Shown: positions 1 through 8,591 of the stretch, one piece after another
How positions within the stretch are numbered: position 1 is the first letter of the stretch
Layout: every line of letters starts with the position of its first letter
Assembly (NCBI GenBank): GCA_963807975.1
Contig: CAWEDV010000001.1
Span: 620,001-684,000 of the forward strand
Direction: 5' to 3'
Length of the DNA stretch: 64,000 nucleotides
From: JAACFF01 sp963807975
GTDB taxonomy: Bacteria > Chloroflexota > Anaerolineae > Promineifilales > Promineifilaceae
Position numbers and translations under genes: made by a program
The notes under the pieces: model-generated
The model's database searches: none
The model's input: the letters and a program-made list of their open reading frames with translations, nothing else
Told to the model about the DNA's origin: nothing

Positions 1-384
1 AATGAGCTGGAAAGCGGCAAAAGAAAGGGCAAATCCAATGGAAGTCTCGCCCAAAGCATCGTGGACGAAAACGGCCATGGCGGCGATAGTGAACATCTGC
101 AAGAAGGTGAGAACTCTCGTGCGAATGTCATTGTTGCCGTGGATGTCGTGGTAAGAAGAGCCATTAAACCAGGCCCACCAAACGATAATAAAGAGAAAAG
201 CATAGCCAATGACGCCCTGCCAATCCACTTGCCCGGCCAGCGAATGGGCCAATTGGGCCACCAAGACCACATAGACCAAATCATAAAACAATTCCAGAAA
301 CGTGACGCTGCGCTTCAGATCTCTGTCTCCCGCCCTTCGAGGCGGCTGCCACCATTTGCGGAAACTATTTCTAATTGTCGTCAT
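1..384 (-). CDS. ltrA: Low temperature requirement A (LtrA) family membrane protein, partial
   Basis: The reverse strand is open from an ATG at 384 to the window edge, giving the first 128 residues; the 3' end lies outside the window. The segment RSVTFLELFYDLVYVV near residue 25 is the hallmark N-terminus of the LtrA family (polytopic inner-membrane proteins of unclear biochemical role, first linked to low-temperature growth in Listeria). At least two hydrophobic segments follow, one of them IGYAFLFIIVWWAWF. No clear partner gene is adjacent; the downstream-facing SDR at 526 is co-directional but 141 bases away. Function beyond family membership cannot be inferred. Confidence 0.85.
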   Translation of the reverse strand, partial: MTTIRNSFRKWWQPPRRAGDRDLKRSVTFLELFYDLVYVVLVAQLAHSLAGQVDWQGVIGYAFLFIIVWWAWFNGSSYHDIHGNNDIRTRVLTFLQMFTIAAMAVFVHDALGETSIGFALSFAAFQLI

Positions 385-525
385 ATCAACACCTCTACTT
401 TGTCTGCCAGGCGGCCTTTTCCCCGCAGCAAAAGTAGCGCAGCGGTAATATACCCTTTACCGTCTGCGCTCCTATTATACTTGCCCCATGTTTATGGGTA
501 ACGGGAATTAGAAACTTGGTCTTGG

Positions 526-1443
526 TTATGCCGACACGGCCATTTCCCAGTTGTAAATGACACCAGTCATCTGTTCCGAAACCGCCCACAACTTCTGCGC
601 CAGCGCTTCGTTTTTGGCGGCATCACTGCTTTTTACTTTCTTCGGATAACCGCGCATTTCCATTAAACTGGCTGGTCCATAATAATCATTGGGCCGCACA
701 TTGGCGCCGGTTGCCGCTCGCAGCGTGGGCAACGCACCCATGGCTGGAGATTGGCCAATTACCTTGCTCGCGGCCAACATAAGACCCCTTTGCAAACCCG
801 TTACCGTCCAGCCAGGATGGGCTGAGGCAGCGAACGCATCGGCGTCCACAGCCTGGAAGTGCTGGTTAAGCTCCAGGGTAAACAACAAGTTAGCCAGCTT
901 ACTCTGGGCATAAGCGCCGGAGGCATTGTAGCCCTTTTCTGCATTCAGATTATCAAAATCAATGGTACCGCCGCCCATACGATGGGCGGTGCTGCTCACA
1001 TTGACCACACGCGCTCCCGGCGTGGACAAGACAATGTCCAACAGCAGGCCGGTGAGCGCAAAGTGACCCAGATGATTGGCGCCAAACTGCACCTCGAAGC
1101 CATCCTTGGTCTGGGTATAGGGTGGGATCATGACGCCCGCGTTATTGATCAGTAGATCGAGCCGCGTAAAGCTGGAACGAAATTGGTCCACGAACTCATG
1201 GACCGACTCCAAATCGGCTAAATCCAGGCGGATGATTTGCAGCTGAGCAGCCGGCACCGTGCTGCGGATATTGTCGGCAGCAGCCCGTGCTTTCTCAAGA
1301 TTGCGGCAAGCCATCACCACAACCGCCTCTTTAGCCGCCAACGCTTTGGCTGTCTCATAGCCGATGCCGCTGTTGGCTCCGCTGACAATCACTACCTTGC
1401 CGCTCATATAAGGGATATTGTCTGCTGTCCATTTATTGCTCAT
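526..1443 (-). CDS. Short-chain dehydrogenase/reductase (retinol-dehydrogenase-like SDR)
   Basis: A 305-residue NAD(P)-dependent oxidoreductase of the classical SDR type. The cofactor-binding motif SGANSGIG is at residues 21-28, LLINNAGV follows around residue 98, and the catalytic Tyr-Lys pair is in YAQSK around residue 178. Length and the C-terminal extension resemble the retinol dehydrogenase/WW-domain oxidoreductase-like branch rather than 250-residue FabG types. It is transcribed divergently from an AraC-type activator at 1756, an arrangement that usually means the regulator controls the oxidoreductase. The substrate is unknown. Confidence 0.9.
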   Translation of the reverse strand: MSNKWTADNIPYMSGKVVIVSGANSGIGYETAKALAAKEAVVVMACRNLEKARAAADNIRSTVPAAQLQIIRLDLADLESVHEFVDQFRSSFTRLDLLINNAGVMIPPYTQTKDGFEVQFGANHLGHFALTGLLLDIVLSTPGARVVNVSSTAHRMGGGTIDFDNLNAEKGYNASGAYAQSKLANLLFTLELNQHFQAVDADAFAASAHPGWTVTGLQRGLMLAASKVIGQSPAMGALPTLRAATGANVRPNDYYGPASLMEMRGYPKKVKSSDAAKNEALAQKLWAVSEQMTGVIYNWEMAVSA

Positions 1444-1755
1444 TTCGTGTTCCTCTTTATGTTGGCGGCGCTTCGCGAAGCGCCCTACCTTTTGATTTCA
1501 TTTCTTTTCTCTGTCACGCAAAATCTGTTTTTTCCTTGGTGCATACTATACGCCCTGAATGTGCGTAAATGAATACACAAAACGATATAGTCCTTGCACA
1601 TTTTGATACCATAGAGTCGTTTTGTATTGATCTCTAAGCTAACATTCGGTAAGATAATTGCATTAACAGAGATTGGCAGCGGTGTATATTGGGCTTATGG
1701 TGGCCAATCGAGCAAAATTCAATAAATGGTCTATTGGTTTTCTGGAGTATGAACT
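1444..1755. promoter_or_regulatory. Divergent SDR/araC-type intergenic region with inverted repeat
   Basis: This 312-base gap separates two divergent genes and must hold both promoters. An inverted repeat has arms ACAAAACGA (about 1576-1585) and TCGTTTTGT (1617-1625). It is a candidate binding site for the AraC-type protein encoded at 1756. No other gene is visible here. Confidence 0.4.
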
Positions 1756-2652
1756 ATGTTTCATCGGGAAGAAAAAATGCAGGAATTTGTCGCCCTTCTT
1801 GAGCGGCACACGCCGGTGGAAGGAATGAATGAAACCAGCATCCCTGAGCTGATCACCTATAAGGAAAGTGCACCGCAAGGGGCATGTGCCCAAGTCTATG
1901 ATTCGGGAATAGCGATTTTGGGTCAGGGAAAAAAACATTGCACGGTAGATGGTCGGAGATATGATTACAGCGCCGGCAGTTATCTCAGCGTCTTTCTGCC
2001 CATGCCCATCGAGGTGGCAGTCGTGGAGGCTAGTCCGCAGAAACCGCTGCTGATGGCTGGAATCAAGCTGGACATAGCCCGGATAGCTAATATGTTGGTG
2101 AAAATGGATCAGGTTGAGATGATGCCGGCTGGACACAAAGCGGTTGAAACCTCGGCCATATTCTCCCGCCCGTTGAGTGAAGACCTATTACATTCCATCG
2201 TCAAACTGCTGCGTACGTTGGACGATCCGCTTGAACGCGCGGTCCTGGGGGATTCGATTCTCGATGAAATCTATTTTCGGGTGATTACCGGCGACAGCAC
2301 AGGATCACTGCAGCAGCTATTGCAGCATAGAGGCCAGATTCAGCAGATTTCCAAAGCTGTCAATCATATCCAAAACAACCTTGACGAAGTCATTTCTGTT
2401 GATGATTTGGCGGGGATGGTCAATATGAGCACTTCTGGTTTTCGAAAGTCCTTTCGGGAGGTGATGCATCTGCCACCCCTACAATATGCGAAAGCGATTA
2501 AGCTGGACCGTGCACAACTGTTGATTCGTGAGGGCAAGAATGCCAGCGAGGCCGGCTACCTGGTAGGCTATAACAGTCCGGCGCAGTTCAGCCGCGAGTA
2601 CAAGCGGTATTTCGGCTATTCCCCTTCTGCGACCGCCGCTCCCCTGCAGTAA
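1756..2652 (+). CDS. AraC family transcriptional regulator
   Basis: A 298-residue regulator. Residues 1-170 match the AraC-type N-terminal ligand-sensing domain (the YDSGIAILGQGKK region and the following cupin-like strands). Residues 195-298 form the double helix-turn-helix, with VDDLAGMVNMSTSGFRKSF as first HTH and GYNSPAQFSREYKRYFG as the conserved second-HTH signature. GGAG lies eight bases before the chosen ATG. It faces away from the SDR at 526-1443, its most likely target. The inducer is not predictable from sequence. Confidence 0.92.
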   Translation: MFHREEKMQEFVALLERHTPVEGMNETSIPELITYKESAPQGACAQVYDSGIAILGQGKKHCTVDGRRYDYSAGSYLSVFLPMPIEVAVVEASPQKPLLMAGIKLDIARIANMLVKMDQVEMMPAGHKAVETSAIFSRPLSEDLLHSIVKLLRTLDDPLERAVLGDSILDEIYFRVITGDSTGSLQQLLQHRGQIQQISKAVNHIQNNLDEVISVDDLAGMVNMSTSGFRKSFREVMHLPPLQYAKAIKLDRAQLLIREGKNASEAGYLVGYNSPAQFSREYKRYFGYSPSATAAPLQ

Positions 2653-2882
2653 ATCTGCTTCTGTCTGCTCCGGCGGTTAGAATACCGCTAGTGGTCAACG
2701 CTGACGAACAATACGGAAACGTATCGATCCGCATTCTCTGTGTTATCCTTATCCAATTGGCGCGCTTTGAGTTCTACGACCAGGTTATTAGCTGCAGCCT
2801 CAGAAAACTGTGATCACGCCCCTTTTTCTGGTAGCATTATGTAAATTTTAATCAGCAGCGTCTGGTAATAGGAAGCGTCATC

Positions 2883-3758
2883 ATGATCCATGTCCGTAGT
2901 AAAGTCAACCTTATCTTGCCTGTTCTGCTGTTCATTCTGGTCCTTCTAGCGGCCATAGCCTCTCCCCATCCGTCAGCGGCGCAGCTTGGCACCCCTGTCG
3001 ACGAAATGTGGATTGATCTACGGATGGGGCCACCCCTGATCCCGATCTTCAAAGAACGGGCGCGAAGCGATGACATCGCGCGTATCGATCATCCCAACCA
3101 GATTGGGCAGCTTAGACAGTTGGAAAACGGCCGTAACATGGTCATCTTCAAATCACTCGCGGAAGCTGAAGAACTGCTGCCTGACATCGCTGATGAAATC
3201 GACATTATAGGCTACAACCTGGAGCATACGCCCGGTACGCCTGACACTGATCGCGAGGATCCTGTGAGCAGCGTCCAGGCGATGCGCGAACTGTCAGACC
3301 GGTATGATCTGCAGTTGGCCTTCGGTCCCGACCATGATTTCGCACTCTCGCATGGGGTCGATATTGCCCCCTTGGTCGACATCTTTGTCCTGCAAATCCA
3401 GCGCCAGCAAACGAGCCCACGTACGGTAGCCGGTTTCGTGGAGCCGCTGGTGCCGGAACTGAAGGAGGCGAACCCGGACTTGGAAGTCAGTGTCCAGGTG
3501 CGCACGGAAGGGGAGATTGAAGCGATCGTCACCCTTGTTGAGTCCTTGGATGCTGAGTTGGATGGGCTATCGATTTTGACCAGCCCGGAAACGGCCGATG
3601 TGGCGGAGGAGTGGATGCGGGTACTGCGTCCGGAAACAAATTCTTTCTTGCAAGATTTCGGCGGCACCACCAGCCGCATACTCATCGGCAGCGTGGTCAT
3701 TGCCCTGATCTTGGTCGGATGGGTTTTTTGGCGCTGGAAGGCAGCAGCAAGGAGGTAG
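2883..3758 (+). CDS. Exported protein with C-terminal membrane anchor, function unknown
   Basis: A 291-residue protein with a long hydrophobic N-terminal signal (LILPVLLFILVLLAAIASP, ending near residue 36) and a C-terminal transmembrane helix (RILIGSVVIALILVGWVFW) followed by a basic tail, so it is probably tethered on the outer face. The middle (about 60-250) alternates strand and helix, e.g. IDIIGYNLEH, LQLAFGPDHDFALSH, VDIFVLQIQ and LEVSVQVR, which suggests a TIM-barrel-like fold, but I recognise no catalytic motif. No operon partner. The next gene is convergent. Confidence 0.7.
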   Translation: MIHVRSKVNLILPVLLFILVLLAAIASPHPSAAQLGTPVDEMWIDLRMGPPLIPIFKERARSDDIARIDHPNQIGQLRQLENGRNMVIFKSLAEAEELLPDIADEIDIIGYNLEHTPGTPDTDREDPVSSVQAMRELSDRYDLQLAFGPDHDFALSHGVDIAPLVDIFVLQIQRQQTSPRTVAGFVEPLVPELKEANPDLEVSVQVRTEGEIEAIVTLVESLDAELDGLSILTSPETADVAEEWMRVLRPETNSFLQDFGGTTSRILIGSVVIALILVGWVFWRWKAAARR

Positions 3759-3849
3759 TATAGACGCAGCACATGCCGTGGTATGTCAATGTCGCACGCT
3801 CTGTAAGACAAGCAGCAGCTATGCATGTGAAACAAGAAGGAAACCTCGG

Positions 3850-4452
3850 CTACATAAGCTGCCCGTTTTCAGTTTGTTGGTAGCCGTTATCTGTTTCTTG
3901 TTTTCCTCCCGTTCCATTCATCCCAGCCAACAGTCCCGACACGGCTGTTTCCACCCGTTCTTTGCCCTGCGCCAACTCCTCCTGCGCCTTGGACACGGCG
4001 GGCATTTGCTGCATCTTTTCCGTTTCCTTTTTCAGCAGCAGATTGTACGCCTCGATGAAGCGCGCGCGGTCGGCGATACCGTTTTCACTGCTGCAGAGTG
4101 TGTGCCAACCACCAATCGCCTCCACGGCGCGCAGGATCATGGGGCCCAGCGTCGGTTTCCGCCAATGGCCCGTACGGCGCACCTCACCCATAACTACACC
4201 CCATGCCTCCGGAGCTGAAAGCTGCCCTCTTGCCTCCAACAGCAGCATGGTGGCTGCCTGGCGCAGTTCGGCGATCGTGGGGAACCATTTGGACGTCGAG
4301 ATATGGCGCAAAACGGCCGTTTGCAAAAGCTGCGGCTCAATATCAGCCAGCGCCAACTGGTAGACCTGCACCGATTGCGGCCCGAAATGCATCTTTGGGT
4401 AGGCTGATTTCAAAAGCAGCAGCGACTGGTTGATCCGTTCCTTGTTTTCCAT
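3850..4452 (-). CDS. Phage-type replicative helicase loader (G39P-like)
   Basis: A 200-residue protein. Its N-terminal 70 residues (SLLLLKSAYPKMHFGP followed by a helical segment ending WFPTIAELRQAA) resemble the helicase loader/inhibitor family of phage SPP1 G39P, which delivers DnaB-type helicase to a phage origin. The C-terminal half is helical and Gln/Glu-rich without recognised domains. It overlaps the upstream gene by about 110 bases in another frame; I keep the ATG at 4452 because the family-like N-terminus begins there. It is third in a minus-strand replication cluster (5711-3850) with no phage structural genes nearby. Confidence 0.65.
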   Translation of the reverse strand: MENKERINQSLLLLKSAYPKMHFGPQSVQVYQLALADIEPQLLQTAVLRHISTSKWFPTIAELRQAATMLLLEARGQLSAPEAWGVVMGEVRRTGHWRKPTLGPMILRAVEAIGGWHTLCSSENGIADRARFIEAYNLLLKKETEKMQQMPAVSKAQEELAQGKERVETAVSGLLAGMNGTGGKQETDNGYQQTENGQLM

Positions 4453-5416
4453 GGGTATACTCCTTCTGCATATCTAACAGCATGGCCATTGTCGGGTCGG
4501 ATGGGCCGTAGCCGGCTCCAGCCCTTGGATATGCCCGCTGGCCCGACTGAAACGGCTGCCAATTGGGATCACGGCAGAGCGCCGTATACCAGTCGAGGAT
4601 GCCGCCGATATTGTCCGTCCGGTAGCCGGCCATCATCCACAGCTTGCGCGCCTGGCAGAGAACGCCCGCCTGTGGCTTATTGCCGATGCGTTCCGTGATC
4701 ATTTCTAGTCGCTCCCAGCCAGGCCAGGCCAAGCCACAGGCCAGCCAGGCCTTGGTTGCTGGATGGCGCGCCAGCGCTTTTTCCACAACCGTTCTGGGCA
4801 AGGGCATTGCCGTGGGTTTACGGCCGTTGTAGCCTGGATATTGCATCCTGGCTCTCGCGCGCGTGGGCGCGTCTTTACTTTCTCTCTCCCTACGATCTCC
4901 AGTAGAAACTTTATCTTTATTAAAAGGAAGGGGTTCGGTTTTTGGACCAGACGATGCATCTTGCGGTCCAGTTTTTGGACCATTGGCAGCTGGCTGCGGC
5001 TGTTCAGGGTTCACATTTGAACTGTCCGGTTCCAAAGCTGAACTATACTTTGCAGGAATTGCACTGTCACCAGCAGAAATGGAACCCTCGGGTTCCATTT
5101 TTAGACCTTCAGCGGCAAAAAAAGAGGTGGATTGGCCAGGATATTCATCGATAATTTCCCAATTGCTGCCCTCATCTTTCCGCCGTCGAAAAAAGCCACG
5201 ATTGATGACCGCTTTCAAGGCCCTGAGGATGGTTCCCTTTCCTTTGTACATCGTCTTTTTTTGAAAGTGAGCGTAGGTAAGCCAAGCACGCTTCCGGCCA
5301 CAGCCGTAGGTCTCGGCCACAAGCACCATCGTACACATCGCTTCGGCGGCGCTCATCTCGGGTAATGCCGTCATTATTCTTGCGGGAAAAGGTATCGCCG
5401 CATTGTCGTTATTCAC
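4343..5416 (-). CDS. Phage replication protein O-like, winged-helix N-terminus
   Basis: A 357-residue protein. Residues 1-90 form a winged-helix domain like the N-terminus of phage replication protein O / primosome initiators (ARIMTALPEMSAAEAMC, then LRALKAVINRGFFRRR). Residues 100-200 are low-complexity, and the C-terminus has a helical domain (about 240-330, WLACGLAWPGWERLEMI). I chose the GTG at 5416: it overlaps the upstream stop (GTGAATAA), has GAGGAG ten bases upstream, and the degenerate copy at 7.3 kb has ATG at the same place followed by the same NNDNAA residues. It probably binds the replication origin and recruits the loader encoded by the overlapping downstream gene. Confidence 0.65.
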   Translation of the reverse strand: MNNDNAAIPFPARIMTALPEMSAAEAMCTMVLVAETYGCGRKRAWLTYAHFQKKTMYKGKGTILRALKAVINRGFFRRRKDEGSNWEIIDEYPGQSTSFFAAEGLKMEPEGSISAGDSAIPAKYSSALEPDSSNVNPEQPQPAANGPKTGPQDASSGPKTEPLPFNKDKVSTGDRRERESKDAPTRARARMQYPGYNGRKPTAMPLPRTVVEKALARHPATKAWLACGLAWPGWERLEMITERIGNKPQAGVLCQARKLWMMAGYRTDNIGGILDWYTALCRDPNWQPFQSGQRAYPRAGAGYGPSDPTMAMLLDMQKEYTHGKQGTDQPVAAAFEISLPKDAFRAAIGAGLPVGAG

Positions 5417-5711
5417 GATAAGGTGGCTCCTCTGCCTCAACTGACTCTACAATTCGCCACATGCTGGGATCAGCCGTTCTCTTGAAAAAGCCGCGCGCCT
5501 CGATCTGTTTGACCGCCTGGGCCAAGGTCGAGCGGCTGCGAATTCCGGTGGCGCGCATGAAACTGGTGTAGGTCATGCGCACTTTAGCGCGATGATAGCC
5601 ATATGTCTCACGGACAAGGATCAAAGTACAGAGCAGTTCGGGTGTGCTCATCAGAGGAATTGCCGCGTAAATCTTATTCGGGGTCTTGGTCCACCCCCCG
5701 TGGATATCCAT
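5409..5711 (-). CDS. Small replication protein O-like winged-helix protein
   Basis: A 100-residue protein that is essentially one winged-helix domain (NKIYAAIPLMSTPELL, then TLAQAVKQIEARGFFKRT), paralogous to the N-terminus of the downstream 357-residue protein. The ATG at 5711 is preferred to the longer frame (from 5798) because AAGGAG sits eight bases upstream, and the longer version would begin almost at the predicted transcription start. The gene overlaps the next start codon (translational coupling). A degenerate second copy with a 171-base in-frame deletion lies at 7331-7636. Likely a DNA-binding accessory or regulator in a phage replication module. Confidence 0.6.
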   Translation of the reverse strand: MDIHGGWTKTPNKIYAAIPLMSTPELLCTLILVRETYGYHRAKVRMTYTSFMRATGIRSRSTLAQAVKQIEARGFFKRTADPSMWRIVESVEAEEPPYRE

Positions 5712-5805
5712 AGAAAAATTCTCCTTGCGGCGCATCATTTCCGTCATGAGGAGCGGCCGGGGCAGTTTACAATCACGGGTAAAACAGGTATAAAACATAT
5801 CCTGA

Positions 5806-5835
5806 ACTATAGAACATTTGTTCTGGTCATGTCAA
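5806..5835 (-). promoter_or_regulatory. Sigma70-type promoter with LexA-like operator in the spacer
   Basis: On the minus strand: TTGACA (5835-5830), an 18-base spacer, TATAGT (5811-5806). The spacer ends in GAACAAATGTTC (5823-5812), a perfect GAAC-N4-GTTC palindrome of the Gram-positive LexA (DinR) box type, placed where a repressor would block RNA polymerase. The same promoter and box recur at 7586-7615. This predicts SOS control of the replication genes at 3850-5711. The half-site match is seen directly; LexA control is inferred. Confidence 0.7.
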
Positions 5836-6068
5836 GATCAAAAACTGTACAGTTTCTGGCGAATTCTGCGTCGTTTTGGTTTACTACCTGATGCATCAAA
5901 TCCACTGGCCCCCAACGCTGCTCTCCCACCCCTTCCACATTCCTTTTTGCTAGCCCATTCCCATTCCCAATTTTGATCCATCAGGCATTGAATATGGTAT
6001 AATGTCGACTGAACCGATGTCACTTATGGTGTCTGATCCCGACCATCATCCGCCAGGGGGATTGAGTT

Positions 6069-6986
6069 ATGCAACAACTGTTCGCCATCCTCTTCACGCT
6101 CCTCATCGTGGGCATCGACGTGTCAGGATGTGAAAGCATACCCTCCTTAGCAGTGACCGAAAGCACCCCCCCCTTCTCGCTGACCGTAACCAAAGACTTG
6201 GTCTATGCCAAGGTTCTGAAGCGCGGCGAACCTGTAGAGTTGATGCTTGACATGTACGCCCCATCCGAATCCGGTGACTGGCCCATCGTTCTCTATCTGC
6301 ACGACTTTGGCGAAACAAAAGAAGGAACGACACTGCTGCCCCAAGCGATCGCCGAGCGCGGGGCGATTGTGCTCAACATCGACTACCCTGATATCGATCC
6401 CTCGGTCGCCTGTCTGAACCAGGGCAATGGACACCGTGAGCTGGACGAGATTATAGGCTGCGCCGTTCGTTTCGGCCGTTCTGGCGCAGCGTCCGTCGGC
6501 AGCGAGACTACCCCTTTAGCGATCGCTGGTTTCTCTTGGGGCGGTGGAATCGCCTCACACGTCGCTCTAATGGGTGAAACACTTAATCGCCGCTGGGAAG
6601 AATATGCCGCCGCCCATGGTGGTCCGCCCTGCCAATGCGAATGCGTCGTGAACCAGGGTTCTACCCACGTCGATGCCCTGGTTGGTATCGCCGGAGCCTA
6701 TGAAGCCTTTATTGGATATGACGGGCTGTATGGCAGGGAATTTTTACAAGAGAAAGATCCTGAACTATGGCAAATGCTCTACAGTTCCATTGGCGAAAAC
6801 CCTGAGTTGAAAATCCGCCTGCTGCACTCCGACACAGATTCAACCATTCCCTATGAAAACTCGGCCGCCTTTGCCGCCCTCCTAACCGAGGCAGGCTACG
6901 ACGTCGAACTAATCCCCTTCAACGGTGGCCACACCGCGCCTCTTGAGCCCACAGTTCAAACGATTATTGACGTTCTTAAAGATTAG
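6069..6986 (+). CDS. Secreted lipoprotein alpha/beta hydrolase
   Basis: A 305-residue protein with a short hydrophobic leader and a lipobox (VSGC at 18-21), so it is probably a lipid-anchored extracytoplasmic enzyme. The alpha/beta-hydrolase core shows an oxyanion loop LYLHDFGE (near 77), nucleophile elbow GFSWGG (near 156), an acid candidate in HSDTDSTIP (near 260) and the catalytic His in NGGHTAP (near 288). This is the order seen in dienelactone hydrolase/acetyl-esterase-like proteins. Cysteines CQCEC near residue 195 are unusual in this fold. It stands alone, with a GGGGG-containing ribosome site. Substrate unknown. Confidence 0.8.
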   Translation: MQQLFAILFTLLIVGIDVSGCESIPSLAVTESTPPFSLTVTKDLVYAKVLKRGEPVELMLDMYAPSESGDWPIVLYLHDFGETKEGTTLLPQAIAERGAIVLNIDYPDIDPSVACLNQGNGHRELDEIIGCAVRFGRSGAASVGSETTPLAIAGFSWGGGIASHVALMGETLNRRWEEYAAAHGGPPCQCECVVNQGSTHVDALVGIAGAYEAFIGYDGLYGREFLQEKDPELWQMLYSSIGENPELKIRLLHSDTDSTIPYENSAAFAALLTEAGYDVELIPFNGGHTAPLEPTVQTIIDVLKD

Positions 6987-7010
6987 TCCCCACCAGCGCG
7001 CCATTGTAGT

Positions 7011-7027
7011 GCGATTTGGTAAATCGC
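7011..7027. repeat. Short palindromic repeat GCGATTTGGTAAATCGC
   Basis: A palindrome preceded by TGTAGT, just after the hydrolase gene. The same element, in the context TGTAGC, recurs at 22924-22942 together with a variant at 22944-22962, so it is a dispersed intergenic element rather than a gene-specific site. Confidence 0.6.
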
Positions 7028-7330
7028 ATCTTCCTCAAAATCCCAAAGCGAGCACAGCACATAATCAGCAATTCCCAACCGTCTCGCCCGCCCCATTCGC
7101 CCTCGGGCTGTCATTCGCCTTTTGAATTCGAGGTACTTACACGTTCAAACATAACTCAGTGTCCACTTTGCTCAGGGCACCACACAAAGGTGGAGCAGAT
7201 CTGCGGGTCGGGAAAGAATGTGATGCGGTGCTTGAGAATGTAGTGAGAAGAGATTTGGTGATTTGTGATTTGGCGAGTTGATATTGAGGGATTGATCTTG
7301 GTGATGATCGATGATGTCGTTTATGTTTTT

Positions 7331-7636
7331 TTGCGGGAAACGACATCGCCGCATTGTCGTTATTCATGATAAGGTGGTTCCTCTGCCTTAACCGACTCTA
7401 CAATTCGCCACAGGCTAGGATCAGCCGTTCTCTTGAAAAAGGCGCGCGCCTCGATCTGTTTGATCGCCTGGGCCAAGGTCGAGCGGCTGCGAATTCCGGT
7501 GGCGCGCATGAAAATGGTGTAGGTCATGAGGAGAGGCCGGGGCAGTTTACAATCACGGAAAAAACAGGTATAAAACATATCCTAAACTATAGAACATTTG
7601 TTCTTATCATGTCAAGATCAAAAACTGTACCGTTTT
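7331..7636 (-). pseudogene. Degenerate partial copy of the replication module promoter and first gene
   Basis: About 300 bases repeat the 5375-5855 region: the same promoter with LexA-like box (7586-7615), the upstream leader, the C-terminal half of the small winged-helix protein (ATGIRSRSTLAQAIKQIEAR...) and the first residues of the next gene (MNNDNAA). A 171-base stretch present in the intact copy (5578-5748) is missing, with TCATG at both deletion ends, and this removes the ribosome site, the start codon and the first helices. The deletion keeps the frame, so a 72-residue reading frame persists (7360-7578), but without a credible translation start. The rest of 6987-7710 holds no gene I can support. 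Confidence 0.75.
7586..7615 (-). promoter_or_regulatory. Second copy of the promoter with LexA-like operator
   Basis: TTGACA (7615-7610), an 18-base spacer and TATAGT (7591-7586) with GAACAAATGTTC (7603-7592), matching the intact copy at 5806-5835. It now drives only the truncated gene remnant, yet promoter and palindrome are fully conserved while the flanking sequence has changed. Confidence 0.65.
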
Positions 7637-7710
7637 GGGTCATTTCTTGTATTTTGGGCTGTTTCTGGGCCGGTTAGAAGAGCGGGTTTAGGTTTTAGAT
7701 AAGTGAACCA

Positions 7711-8397
7711 TCAAGCGGCAGGGCGGCTGACTGTGCTCCATAGGTCTTCATCAAACTGAGCCAGAGAGCCCAGGACATGGTCTGCGATGCCCAAGCGTTT
7801 ATCTCCGGCGACCTCGTCATCGGGGACGCAGATGCAGGTCATTTCCGCCGCTTTGGCGGAGAGGACACCGATGGCGGAGTCCTCAAAGACGAGACAACTG
7901 CGGCGCTGGACGCCGAGGAGTTCGGCGGCGCGCATGTAGACCGCGGGATGGGGCTTGCCATACACTTCATCTTCGGCGGAACAGATAACATCAAAGCATC
8001 CTTCCGCACCCAAGGCTTTAATATTGGCATTGATCACGCGGCAGGGTGATGATGAGGCCACAGCCAAGGGGATATTGCGCTGCCTGAAGAAGTTGATCGC
8101 CGCCAGTGCCCCTTCCAGCGCCTGCCCCTGCTCCTCAATGAGATCAACAACCCGGTCCAGGATCAGGCCGGTCAGCTCTGAAGCGCTATATCCCGTCCAC
8201 GGCCGTTTTTCATACCAATAGTCGACGATGAGATCAATGCGCATGCCCTGCACTTCACGGAATTCTTTGTGGCCAAAGTCAAAGCCGACCTGGGCAAATA
8301 CGTCGGCCATGGCCTGATCCCACAAGGGTTCTGAGTCAATCAGTAAACCGTCCATGTCGAAAATAACGGCCGTGATGCCTGTATCATGTTCTGCCAT
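7711..8397 (-). CDS. HAD-family sugar phosphatase / beta-phosphoglucomutase-like
   Basis: A 228-residue HAD-superfamily subfamily I hydrolase. The nucleophile motif is FDMDGLLIDSEP (near residue 10), motif II is in AVASSSP (near 110), and the acidic motif is LVFEDSAIGV (near 170). It most resembles 2-deoxyglucose-6-phosphatase/beta-phosphoglucomutase-like enzymes that act on sugar phosphates. The ATG at 8397 is chosen over 8445 because AGGA precedes it at good spacing and the domain begins immediately. It lies 194 bases downstream of the PTS enzyme I gene and may clear or recycle phosphosugars from the neighbouring catabolic island. Confidence 0.85.
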   Translation of the reverse strand: MAEHDTGITAVIFDMDGLLIDSEPLWDQAMADVFAQVGFDFGHKEFREVQGMRIDLIVDYWYEKRPWTGYSASELTGLILDRVVDLIEEQGQALEGALAAINFFRQRNIPLAVASSSPCRVINANIKALGAEGCFDVICSAEDEVYGKPHPAVYMRAAELLGVQRRSCLVFEDSAIGVLSAKAAEMTCICVPDDEVAGDKRLGIADHVLGSLAQFDEDLWSTVSRPAA

Positions 8398-8515
8398 TGG
8401 CTGTTGTCCTAATCCAATTATTGTAGGGGTGAGGCGATTCGGCACGGCCCTGCAGGATAGCCGTAGACTTCGTCACCAAGCGCCTCACCCTTAATTCCAT
8501 TAAACCTAGTGCGCC

Positions 8516-8580
8516 GGGCGAAACAGCGCGGCGGCAAATTGATGTCGCGGACACCAGCCTATTGCGCGCTGTCTCGCCCC
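8516..8580. repeat. Dispersed long inverted repeat (GGGCGA-ACAGCGCG ... CGCGCTGTCTCGCCC)
   Basis: Arms near 8516-8530 and 8564-8580 can form a GC-rich hairpin with a loop of about 33 bases, just downstream of the PTS enzyme I stop codon. Closely related elements occur downstream of both E2 genes (10812-10867 and 34950-35005). The position 3' to genes suggests a REP-like element or an mRNA 3' stabiliser/terminator. Confidence 0.6.
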
Positions 8581-8591
8581 TATGGGTGCGG

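Noticed and set aside
61..501. Plus-strand 146-codon frame near the left edge
   Set aside because: It runs antisense to the LtrA N-terminus (1-384), which has a clear family signature; no ribosome site.
7137..7367. 76-codon minus-strand frame beginning MNNDNAA
   Set aside because: Only its first dozen codons match the replication gene; the rest is unrelated read-through, so it is treated as part of the degenerate copy.
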